A stretch of DNA of 34,203 nucleotides from Clostridiales bacterium. Lineage in GTDB: Bacteria; Bacillota; Clostridia; Oscillospirales; Oscillospiraceae. The stretch is taken from positions 27,209 to 61,411 of the forward strand of contig JAJBUK010000079.1 of NCBI GenBank assembly GCA_020860385.1, in the 5' to 3' direction. Position numbers and translations under genes: made by a program. The notes below the pieces were generated by a model. That model ran no database searches. It was not told where the DNA came from and saw only the letters and a program-made list of their open reading frames with translations. Shown here piece by piece: positions 5,805-12,669 of the stretch. Positions within the stretch are counted from its first letter, which is position 1; every line of letters begins with the position of its first letter.

Positions 5805-6773
5805 ATGAACCGCTTGAAAACGATACTCTGTATGCTCCTCTCCATCCTCATGGCGACATTCCTGTTCGCCGCATTTTACCGCGACAGCAGGCTGGCCCAG
5901 GCGCAGGCCGACGCGACTGCGGAAGTGCTGGCGGAGGCGCAGCCCTATGAGCAGGAGCTGGAGGCCATTGAAAGCGCGCTGGAGGAGATGGCGGCGGCTG
6001 TCCCCTACGTCAGCGAAACGGCCCGGTTCGTCATCGCGTTTGAGCTGTCAGCCGTTTCTGACCTCTCCTACATCCGGGAGGCGGCGGAGACGTATCAATT
6101 CACCCCTGTACTGGTTTTGGACTGTACAGACGATTTGGAGACGCTGGAGGGCTATCTGGAGGCCGCCGCTGGCACCGGCTGGGAAATCATGCTCTTCGCA
6201 AATTCGTTCTTGGCGGAGGTCAATGAGGATGTCCTCGCCGTGCGAGACGCGCTGGAGCAGCGCGGCATGGAGGACACGGGGGTATTTCTCCTTCGAACCG
6301 ACTATGCTACCACAGAGAACATCCAACTGCTGCTGGAGGATGGGTTTATCGGTTACACTGTGTATAACGAAACGCCCCTGGCGGGGTACGCCAGGGACGA
6401 TGAGGAAAGCGTCATTTATTTCGATTATTCCTATATGCAGACCGTGAATGAGACGATCAACAGCAGGCTGGCCCTGACCTACGCCAACAAGTGCGTCATG
6501 CTGACGCTGTTCGACCTGGAGCGCGTATGGAATGGGCCGATGTCAGAGAGCTATGTTGCCAGCATTCTGGAGCTGGTGCAGACGTACGCCGGATATGACG
6601 ACGCTTGTGTCTCCACCATTGCGGAGGTGGCAGCAGAGCTGAACGAGGCCCAGGAGGCAGAGGCGGAGCGCCAGCAGGCATACGATGAGTATGCCGTGCA
6701 GCAGCAGGAACGAATCGATGAACTGAACGAGCTCATCGACAGTATCTATAGTAAGCTGTCAAACGCATTTTGA
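5805..6773 (+). CDS. membrane-anchored protein with degenerate deacetylase-like barrel and coiled coils
   Basis: The 322-residue product has an N-terminal membrane helix (7-24) that looks like a signal anchor, a coiled-coil stretch (about 28-65), a central alpha/beta domain (about 72-265) and a C-terminal Glu/Gln-rich coiled coil (about 268-318). The central domain (FVIAFELSAVSDLSYIREA, later GWEIMLFANSF and IQLLLEDGFIGYTVYNE) follows the rhythm of NodB-like polysaccharide deacetylase barrels. The metal-binding Asp-Asp and His-x3-His residues are absent, so it is probably not an active deacetylase. It starts one base after the peptidase stop, with AGGAAGGA upstream, and is the last gene before the hairpin at 6779-6811. 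A scaffold or binding role outside the membrane is likely; the fold assignment is tentative. Confidence 0.6.
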   Translation: MNRLKTILCMLLSILMATFLFAAFYRDSRLAQAQADATAEVLAEAQPYEQELEAIESALEEMAAAVPYVSETARFVIAFELSAVSDLSYIREAAETYQFTPVLVLDCTDDLETLEGYLEAAAGTGWEIMLFANSFLAEVNEDVLAVRDALEQRGMEDTGVFLLRTDYATTENIQLLLEDGFIGYTVYNETPLAGYARDDEESVIYFDYSYMQTVNETINSRLALTYANKCVMLTLFDLERVWNGPMSESYVASILELVQTYAGYDDACVSTIAEVAAELNEAQEAEAERQQAYDEYAVQQQERIDELNELIDSIYSKLSNAF

Positions 6774-6778
6774 CCGTT

Positions 6779-6811
6779 CATGAGGCGGCGGCTTTTTGCC
6801 GCCGCCTCATG
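6779..6811. terminator. bidirectional hairpin between convergent genes
   Basis: CATGAGGCGGCGGC (6779-6792) and GCCGCCGCCTCATG (6798-6811) form a perfect 14-bp stem around TTTTT. It overlaps the stop of tatD and follows the plus-strand operon by 5 bases. No clear T-run follows on either strand, so termination may be incomplete, but the position between convergent genes fits a shared terminator. Confidence 0.65.
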
Positions 6812-7580
6812 GTATTCCAAAGAACCGCTTCCCGTTCTCCGTGGTGACGCAGACGACCTCCTCCACCTCCATGCCCCGCAGCGCGGCGATGCGGCGGGCC
6901 ACCCGGATGACCTTGGTGGAGTCGTTCCGCTTTTCCCCCTTCTCCCTGGGGTAGGGCAGCATATAGGGGGAATCCGTCTCGATCATAAATCGGTCCTCCG
7001 GCAGCCAGGCAATCACCTCTGGCGCTTTTTTTGCGTTTTTATAGGTGATGGAGCCGGTGAAGGACAGGTTCCAGCCCAGGGCAATCAGGGTTTTCGCGTC
7101 CTCCAGGGAGCCGGAGTAGCAGTGATAGACGCCCCGCACATTGGGGAACTCCTTCACCACCGCCAGGCAGTCGCCATGGGCCTCCCGGTCGTGGACAATG
7201 ACGGGCAGCCCCAGTTCCTCCGCCAGCCGGAGCTGACGGCGGAACACGGCCTTTTGCACCTCGTGGGAGGGATAGTCCGCCCAGTAGTAGTCCAGGCCGA
7301 TTTCCCCGATGGCCTTCACCTTGTCGTGGCGGGCCAGGAGGCGCAGGGCCTCCTCCGCCTCGTCGTCGTAGTCCGCCGCGTCGGAGGGGTGGAAGCCCAC
7401 CGCCGCGTAGATGTGGGGATAGGTCTCCGCGTAGGAGACCGCCTTCCGGGAGGAGGCCAGGTTGCAGCCGGGATTCAGCGCCAGCTCCACCCCCTGAGCA
7501 GGCAGAGAGGCCAGCAGGGCCTCCCTGTCGGCGTCAAACCAGCTGTCGTCATAGTGGCAGTGGGTGTCAAACAGCGGCAT
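6807..7580 (-). CDS. tatD: TatD-family metal-dependent deoxyribonuclease
   Basis: The 257-residue product is close to the usual TatD/YcfH length and has all the metal-ligand motifs of this TIM-barrel family: DTHCH (5-9), GEIGLDYY with Glu93, VIVHDR with His130, YHCYSG with His153 and ETDSPY with Asp203. Family members are 3'-5' exonucleases or endonucleases implicated in DNA repair and turnover; the cellular substrate cannot be read from sequence. The start lies inside the end of the AAA ATPase gene (14-base overlap), so the two are translationally coupled. Gram-positive tatD often sits with metG or dnaX-type genes; here it does not. Confidence 0.93.
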   Translation of the reverse strand: MPLFDTHCHYDDSWFDADREALLASLPAQGVELALNPGCNLASSRKAVSYAETYPHIYAAVGFHPSDAADYDDEAEEALRLLARHDKVKAIGEIGLDYYWADYPSHEVQKAVFRRQLRLAEELGLPVIVHDREAHGDCLAVVKEFPNVRGVYHCYSGSLEDAKTLIALGWNLSFTGSITYKNAKKAPEVIAWLPEDRFMIETDSPYMLPYPREKGEKRNDSTKVIRVARRIAALRGMEVEEVVCVTTENGKRFFGIP

Positions 7581-9069
7581 CCGGCCCCTCCTTCTCTACC
7601 AATGTCAGCGTCGGGGTGGGGACCTGGGCCAGGCCCTCGTTGACGCTACCCTCAGGCGGCTCCGTCTCACCGGCGGCCTGCCGGAAGTCTGCCAGGGTCA
7701 GGATCATCAAATCCTCCCTGGTGGGGCTCTCTAAAGCCGCCACCCGGTCGGATTGGACGCTGACCAGCGTCTCAAACAGGTTGCGCACGTCCCGGGCGTT
7801 GCCGAAGTTGTAGTCCCGTTCGTCATACAGCATCTGGAAGAAGCCGGGCGTGTACTTGTTCAGCGCGTCCTCCGGCGTGTAGCCGTTCTTGCGGCACATC
7901 CCCTGGAAGATGCTCTCCAGCTGGGGGCCGGTGTAATCCTCAAAGTAGAAATACTTGTTGAAGCGGCTCTCCAGCCCCGGGTTGGAGGTCAGGAACCGAG
8001 CCATTGGCCCCTGATACCCCGCCACGATGGCCACAAGCTCGTTCCGATGGTCCTCCATGGCCTTCAGGATGGTGTCAATGGCCTCCTGACCAAAGTCGTT
8101 CCCGCTGTCACCGGAGGCCAGGGCGTAGGCCTCGTCAATGAACAGGACGCCGCCCAGGGCCTTCTGAATGACCTCCTGGGTTTTCAGGGCCGTCTGGCCC
8201 ACATAGCCTGCCACCAGACCGGAGCGGTCCACCTCCACCAGCTGGCCCTGGGGCAGGACGCCGATAGCTTTGTAGAGCTTGGCCAGCAGCCGGGCTACGG
8301 TGGTCTTGCCGGTGCCGGGGTTACCCATAAAGACCAGGTGCAGACTCATGTCCGGCACGGGCAGGCCATTTTCCTGGCGCAGGTTGCGGATTTTGATCAG
8401 GTTGATGAGGCTCCGCACGTCCTTTTTCACCTTTTCCAGCCCGCACAGCTCGTCCAGCTGAGCCAGCAGCTCCTCCACCGTTGGTTCCGGCTGGGCGTCT
8501 TCCTCTTTTGCCCCTTCTGTCGCCTGAGCAGCCTTCTGCGCACCGGAAACGGGCGTGGGCGCATCAGTCCTGGGTGCGGCGGGTCGGGCCGTTGAATCGC
8601 TCTGAATGGACGCTTTGAGGATGTCCACACAGGTCGTCACATAGTCCGCCTCCTCCGAGGTCACCTGGTCGTCCACCGAGGCGAACAGCAGGAGCAGCAG
8701 ATTACACAGGTCGGCAAACTGACTGGCCCGGTCCTGGTGGCTGACACGGTCAGCCGCCACCAGCGCTGGGAAGAAGCCGGGAGGCGCAAAGGGCGGGGCC
8801 GAGGCCGCGCCGGTAGCCACCTCAAAGTACAGGGCCTTGGTCGGCTCGTGCTTGCCGGAGCAGATAGCGTTATAGGCCGCCACATGATCCTCCCCGATGT
8901 CGCCGCCGGAATGTGCCCACACCCCCAGGGCGCAGCGGCGGAAATAGGCGTCCGCCTCCTGGGTAAAGTCCAGCCGCAGATTGGGGTCCCCAAGCTGGCG
9001 AGCGTAGGCGGCGATGGCCGCGCTATACTTTTTGCCGATGAGTTCGGCGGTAATTTTCTGTTTGCCCAT
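7567..9069 (-). CDS. SpoVK/CbbX-type AAA ATPase with extra N-terminal domain
   Basis: The 500-residue product has an AAA+ core from about 198 to 460. Walker A is GNPGTGKTT (249-257), GLVAGYVGQTA is the typical CbbX/SpoVK pore-side segment (about 284-294), and Walker B is GVLFIDEAY (307-315). The family motif SGNDFGQEAIDTILKAMEDH follows, then SNPGLESRF with the arginine finger. The first ~155 residues are helical and resemble a TerB-like or tellurite-resistance-type domain (weak), followed by an Ala/Pro/Thr-rich linker. CbbX-like proteins remodel protein complexes; SpoVK is made in sporulation. Here the substrate is unknown. Its own promoter lies at 9121-9149, and it overlaps tatD. Confidence 0.88.
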   Translation of the reverse strand: MGKQKITAELIGKKYSAAIAAYARQLGDPNLRLDFTQEADAYFRRCALGVWAHSGGDIGEDHVAAYNAICSGKHEPTKALYFEVATGAASAPPFAPPGFFPALVAADRVSHQDRASQFADLCNLLLLLFASVDDQVTSEEADYVTTCVDILKASIQSDSTARPAAPRTDAPTPVSGAQKAAQATEGAKEEDAQPEPTVEELLAQLDELCGLEKVKKDVRSLINLIKIRNLRQENGLPVPDMSLHLVFMGNPGTGKTTVARLLAKLYKAIGVLPQGQLVEVDRSGLVAGYVGQTALKTQEVIQKALGGVLFIDEAYALASGDSGNDFGQEAIDTILKAMEDHRNELVAIVAGYQGPMARFLTSNPGLESRFNKYFYFEDYTGPQLESIFQGMCRKNGYTPEDALNKYTPGFFQMLYDERDYNFGNARDVRNLFETLVSVQSDRVAALESPTREDLMILTLADFRQAAGETEPPEGSVNEGLAQVPTPTLTLVEKEGPDAAV

Positions 9070-9086
9070 GCTATCCGCTCCCGATT

Positions 9087-9107
9087 CGTCAGGCAGTACG
9101 CCTGACG
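9087..9107 (-). promoter_or_regulatory. leader hairpin or operator before the AAA ATPase gene
   Basis: CGTCAGGC (9087-9094) and GCCTGACG (9100-9107) form a perfect 8-bp inverted repeat around AGTAC. It lies between the promoter and the start codon, so it could be an operator near the transcription start or a leader hairpin. Confidence 0.5.
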
Positions 9108-9120
9108 CAGTTTCCCTTTT

Positions 9121-9149
9121 ATTATAATGAGAATCCGCCCTCCGGTCAA
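9121..9149 (-). promoter_or_regulatory. sigma-A promoter of the AAA ATPase-tatD operon
   Basis: On the minus strand, TTGACC (9144-9149) is followed by a 17-base spacer and a perfect TATAAT (9121-9126). It is divergent from the promoter at 9191-9219. Confidence 0.85.
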
Positions 9150-9190
9150 GGTGAAAACCGGAGATTGGAGGAGACTTCTTGCAAATTCAG

Positions 9191-9219
9191 TTGACGATTG
9201 CCGGAAAACGCGGTATGAT
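9191..9219 (+). promoter_or_regulatory. sigma-A promoter of the zinc-ribbon/Big_2 gene
   Basis: TTGACG (9191-9196) is followed by a 17-base spacer and TATGAT (9214-9219), about 42 bases before the start codon at 9261. Confidence 0.85.
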
Positions 9220-9260
9220 ACTGATAGAATCAAGAGAGTTACAGAGGAAGGATCTGTATT

Positions 9261-10484
9261 ATGAAAACAAAGCAAGCGGAACAAAATCAGATTAAGTGCA
9301 AGAACTGCGGCGGGGTCTATGACGCTGCAGAAAGCACTTGCCCCCATTGCGGCGAGGAAACCAGCGCCAACCTGGACGCCGCCAAGGAGGGCGCGCTGGA
9401 GGTCACGAAATACGGCGGCGGCTTCCGCACAGGCGGAGGCTTTTCCAGGCTGGTGACGGGGCTTCTGGCGGCGCTGCTGCTGATTTTGGTGGTGGCGCTG
9501 GTAGTCTATGGCATAGATGTTGCCGGGGAAATCGCCGCCCAGCGGGAGGGTTCAGACAGCCTGCCCGCAGCTATGTCCAGCGGCGATTTGACGGCAGAGC
9601 CGGAGGCCTCCCAGACGGCATCCGAGGGCAGCGATTTGGAGCCTGAGGTATCCTCCGAGGTGGAACCGGAGCCGGAGGTTATCACGGCCACCGGTCTGAC
9701 CCTGAGCAAGACCGAGCTTACCCTGGAGGAGGGCGGCTCCGCCCAGCTGGAAGCCACCGTAGCGCCAGAGGACTGGAGCGGTGAAGTGACCTGGGCCTCC
9801 AGCGACGAAAACGTCGCCAAGGTGGACAGCGCCGGTCAGGTGACTTACGTCGCCAGCGGCGAGTGTACCATCACCGCCACAGCAGATGAGCAGACGGCCG
9901 CCTGCGCCGTGACCTGCAAGGAGCCGGTGGATACTTCCGTCGCCACAGGCATCAGCCTGAACTATACGGACATCACGCTGGTGGGTAATGACGGCACCCG
10001 CCTGGTGGCTACCGTTACCCCCTCCGGCTGGGAAGGAACGGTGGTGTGGTCCTCCAGCGACGAAAGCGTCGCCACTGTGAACGACGCGGGTTACGTCCTC
10101 TACGTCTCTGGTGGCACCTGCACCATCACCGCCAGGGCCGGGGATATCACCGCCAGCTGCAAGGTCAACTGCCGCAAGACAGACACCGGCAGCAGCGGAG
10201 ACACGGGCAGTACAGGTGATACCGGCAGCACAGGCGATACCGGAAACACCGGCAGCACCTCCACCCTGACGCTGAATGAAACAGACATCACCCTGCTCAA
10301 CGTGGGCGACGGCATCACCCTGAAAGTGAGCGGCGGCAACGGCACCTACACCTGGTCCAGCAGTAACACCGCCGTAGCCACAGTCACGGCCGGGGGCAGC
10401 GTCTACGCCCAAGGCAGCGGCACCTGCACCATCACTGTGACCTCCGGCGGCAGCAGCGCAAGCTGCATTGTCCGGGTGCGGTGA
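9261..10484 (+). CDS. zinc-ribbon, membrane-anchored protein with three Big_2 Ig-like domains
   Basis: The 407-residue product is monocistronic and unrecognised by name, but its layout is clear. An N-terminal zinc ribbon has Cys13, 16, 27 and 30 (CKNCGG...CPHCGEE). One membrane helix spans about 63-85. An acidic Ser/Glu/Pro linker reaches about 140. Three bacterial Ig-like (Big_2) domains follow, at about 143-220, 228-305 and 335-407, each with the W-x-S-S-(D/N)-x-x-V-A-x-V core. A GDTGST repeat linker (about 308-334) separates the second and third. The zinc ribbon should be cytoplasmic and the Ig-like domains outside, so it may link a cytoplasmic partner to the wall. AGGAAGGA precedes the ATG. 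Confidence 0.8.
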   Translation: MKTKQAEQNQIKCKNCGGVYDAAESTCPHCGEETSANLDAAKEGALEVTKYGGGFRTGGGFSRLVTGLLAALLLILVVALVVYGIDVAGEIAAQREGSDSLPAAMSSGDLTAEPEASQTASEGSDLEPEVSSEVEPEPEVITATGLTLSKTELTLEEGGSAQLEATVAPEDWSGEVTWASSDENVAKVDSAGQVTYVASGECTITATADEQTAACAVTCKEPVDTSVATGISLNYTDITLVGNDGTRLVATVTPSGWEGTVVWSSSDESVATVNDAGYVLYVSGGTCTITARAGDITASCKVNCRKTDTGSSGDTGSTGDTGSTGDTGNTGSTSTLTLNETDITLLNVGDGITLKVSGGNGTYTWSSSNTAVATVTAGGSVYAQGSGTCTITVTSGGSSASCIVRVR

Positions 10485-10510
10485 GGCTGATACCGGGCCT
10501 ACACAGTCAA

Positions 10511-10545
10511 AAAGGGGGCTGACCGTTTTGGTCAGCCCCCCCTTT
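10511..10545 (+). terminator. intrinsic terminator after the Big_2 gene
   Basis: GGGGGCTGACC (10514-10524) and GGTCAGCCCCC (10530-10540) form an 11-bp perfect stem around GTTTT. AAA (10511-10513) can pair onward with TTT (10543-10545) past an extra CC. It begins 27 bases after the stop. Confidence 0.85.
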
Positions 10546-10588
10546 CGCACTGTCAGCGTGCCCGGATGCAGGGCGCGCTTCCAAACGA

Positions 10589-10638
10589 AAAACTCGCACA
10601 GGCAGGATGCAATGGCATCCTAAACCGGTGCGAGTTTT
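10589..10638 (-). terminator. terminator of the yceD-rpmF operon, two-tier hairpin
   Basis: AAAACTCGCAC (10589-10599) pairs with GTGCGAGTTTT (10628-10638). Inside it, AGGATGC (10604-10610) pairs with GCATCCT (10615-10621). Read on the minus strand, the outer stem ends in TTTTT, as expected for rho-independent termination downstream of rpmF. Confidence 0.8.
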
Positions 10639-10728
10639 GCACTTATGCGATTGTGCCACCGCGCACAAAGCCGTACACGGCAGGGTGAGAAGTCGGCCCT
10701 CTTCGGGCGTTCCTCTCGATTGCCAGGC

Positions 10729-10923
10729 TCACTCAACGTCAGCGTTTGCCTCAACCTTCGCATAGGAGCGGCCATCATACATACCACAGGAAGGGCAAAT
10801 ACGATGGGGCATACGGTATGCACCGCACTCCGGGCACTTGACCAGCTGGGGAGCGGTCAGCTTCCAGTTTGCGCGGCGCTTATCACGTCTTGCCTTGGAC
10901 ACCTTACTCTTCGGGACTGCCAT
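10729..10923 (-). CDS. rpmF: 50S ribosomal protein L32, zinc-binding form
   Basis: The 64-residue product begins MAVPKSKVSKARRDKRRA, the conserved start of L32, and has the zinc-binding pairs CPEC (30-33) and CPSC (43-46). The Cys-containing (C+) form is expected where zinc is plentiful; no Cys-less paralogue is seen in the window. It follows the yceD gene after a short gap, the usual bacterial pairing, and ends upstream of a strong terminator. L32 is part of the large subunit near the peptidyl transferase region. Confidence 0.97.
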   Translation of the reverse strand: MAVPKSKVSKARRDKRRANWKLTAPQLVKCPECGAYRMPHRICPSCGMYDGRSYAKVEANADVE

Positions 10924-10964
10924 TTACGACACCTCCTCATTTCCGCCCGCGTGGGGCTATTCAC

Positions 10965-11474
10965 TCACTCGTCCTGTTCCAGCAGTTTGGCGAGGACGGC
11001 AAACCTGGGGTCAAGCTCCGGCTTGCAGTCACAGGGCCCATCGTTCAGATCCTTGCCGCATCTGGGGCAGCGGCCCTTGCAATCCTCCCGGCACAGGTTC
11101 TTCGTATCCATTGCGAGGATGACCTCGTCATGCATCAGCTCGTCCACATCCAGCGTTGTGCCGTCCAGGACGATCAGCTCCATGTCGTCTGCGTCATCTT
11201 CGTTTTCCAGCTCAGTGACCAGCAAATGCTCCACCTCCACTGTGGCGACCCGCTGAAACGCCTTGCCGCAGCTGTCACAGTGCAAATGCAGATTTGTGGT
11301 AGCCGTCGCCTGAAACACCAGCATCTCCGCCCGGTTGTACACCGAGCCCTCAATATGAATCGGTTCCGGCAGCCTGTGTTCGCCGTAAAAGTCCAATTCG
11401 GATAAATCCAAATCAAAGGCGAAGGGAAGCACCGCCCCCGGCGTATGAATGATGTTGCTTAATTCCAGACGCAT
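10965..11474 (-). CDS. YceD/DUF177 family protein (23S rRNA accumulation protein)
   Basis: The 169-residue product is upstream of rpmF, the conserved position of YceD/DUF177. It has two cysteine pairs: CDSC in the middle (HLHCDSCGKAF) and a C-terminal CPRCGK with nearby Cys residues (CREDCKGRCPRC), then an acidic tail. E. coli YceD and its plant homologue are linked to 23S rRNA processing or accumulation. ATG 11474 is preferred over a start 8 codons earlier because GAGGTG lies 4 bases before it and the family begins MRLELS-like. Transcription starts from the strong promoter at 11504-11532. Confidence 0.9.
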   Translation of the reverse strand: MRLELSNIIHTPGAVLPFAFDLDLSELDFYGEHRLPEPIHIEGSVYNRAEMLVFQATATTNLHLHCDSCGKAFQRVATVEVEHLLVTELENEDDADDMELIVLDGTTLDVDELMHDEVILAMDTKNLCREDCKGRCPRCGKDLNDGPCDCKPELDPRFAVLAKLLEQDE

Positions 11475-11503
11475 ACTGCACCTCACATAACGATACAAGA
11501 TGT

Positions 11504-11532
11504 ATTGTACCGCAAGTTCTTTTCCTTGTCAA
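11504..11532 (-). promoter_or_regulatory. sigma-A promoter of yceD-rpmF
   Basis: On the minus strand, a perfect TTGACA (11527-11532) is followed by 17 bases and TACAAT (11504-11509), 30 bases before the ATG. Confidence 0.9.
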
Positions 11533-11576
11533 CCCTTTTTTCACCTTTGGAACATATTTTACACCGCTGCGCGATA

Positions 11577-11605
11577 TTGTTTTTTTGCGCCAGTCGTGCT
11601 ATACT
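11577..11605 (+). promoter_or_regulatory. sigma-A promoter of the rluA-lipoprotein-thioesterase operon
   Basis: TTGTTT (11577-11582) is followed by 17 bases and TATACT (11600-11605). It is divergent from the yceD promoter, and the -35 boxes are about 44 bases apart. Confidence 0.7.
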
Positions 11606-11643
11606 TGTGGCACAGTCAGTTTGAAAGATGCATGGAGCAAACG

Positions 11644-12669
11644 ATGAAAGAGTTTGAGATCGGAAAAAACGACGCCGGGCAGCGGCTTGACCGCTGGCTG
11701 TCCAAAAACCTCCCCTTACTTCCCTCTCCCCTGGCCCAGAAGTACATCCGCCTGAAACGGGTGAAGGTAAACGGCAAACGGGCGGAGCGGGATATCCGGC
11801 TACAGGTGGGGGACCAACTGCAACTATATATCAACGATGAGTTCTTCGCAAAGCCCGCGCCGGAGAACGCCTTTTTGCAGCTGTTCAAGCCCAAGCTGGA
11901 CATCTTGTATGAGGACGGGCAAATCATGGTGCTGAATAAACCGGCGGGCATGGTGGTGCATGGGGATGAGACGGAAAAGGTAAACACCCTCATCAACCAC
12001 ATCCAGGCATACCTCTACCAGAAGAAGGAGTGGAGCCCCTATCAGGAAGGGGCCTTCACCCCCGCCCTGTGCAACCGCATTGACCGGAACACCGGTGGCA
12101 TTGTCATCGCCGCGAAAACGGCGGAGGCCCTGCGGGTGATGAACCAGAAGATTCGGGACAGGGAACTGTCCAAGCGCTACCTGTGCGTGACAGCGGGGCG
12201 TTTGAAGCCCCCCTCCGGCACACTCCGCAGTTACCTCCGGAAGGATGAGGCGCAGAAGCAGGTCTACGTCTCCCACAGGCCGGTGCCCGGCGGGCGGACG
12301 GCGGTGACGGAGTACCGCACCCTGGCCACGAAGGGCAGCCTCTCCCTGGTGGAGTGCGAGCTGGTGACGGGCCGCACCCACCAGATACGGGCGCAGCTGG
12401 CGGATGCCGGCGCTCCCCTGCTGGGGGATGGAAAGTACGGGTCGGAGAAGGTGAACCGCCGGTATGGCCGCAAGCATCAGGCCCTTTGGAGCTGGTCGCT
12501 GACCTTCCGCTTTACGACCGACGCCGGTGAACTGAACTACCTGAACGGGATGCACTGGCAGGTGCCCCGGGTGGACTTTGTGGAGGAATACTTCCCGGCG
12601 TTCTCTCTGGCCCAGGTGCCGGAGAAATTTTCCACGACTGAAACGACACGAAAGGCGGTACGCGAATGA
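11644..12669 (+). CDS. RluA-family pseudouridine synthase
   Basis: The 341-residue product has an N-terminal S4 RNA-binding domain (about 13-60; QRLDRWLSKNL...IRLKRVKVNGKRA) and a catalytic domain starting at MVLNKPAGMVVHGD. The invariant catalytic aspartate is Asp147 in NRIDRNTGG, and GRTHQIRAQL is the conserved C-terminal motif. These enzymes isomerise uridine to pseudouridine in 23S rRNA or tRNA. The position modified (RluC or RluD type) cannot be decided by eye. I chose ATG 11644 because GGAG lies 6 bases upstream and the S4 start fits; ATG 11632 is possible. The stop overlaps the next start as ATGA. Confidence 0.92.
   Translation: MKEFEIGKNDAGQRLDRWLSKNLPLLPSPLAQKYIRLKRVKVNGKRAERDIRLQVGDQLQLYINDEFFAKPAPENAFLQLFKPKLDILYEDGQIMVLNKPAGMVVHGDETEKVNTLINHIQAYLYQKKEWSPYQEGAFTPALCNRIDRNTGGIVIAAKTAEALRVMNQKIRDRELSKRYLCVTAGRLKPPSGTLRSYLRKDEAQKQVYVSHRPVPGGRTAVTEYRTLATKGSLSLVECELVTGRTHQIRAQLADAGAPLLGDGKYGSEKVNRRYGRKHQALWSWSLTFRFTTDAGELNYLNGMHWQVPRVDFVEEYFPAFSLAQVPEKFSTTETTRKAVRE

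Noticed and set aside
10170-10262. Short repeats as a CRISPR array
   Set aside because: They are in-frame codons for a GDTGST protein linker; no spacer-repeat structure exists here or elsewhere in the window.
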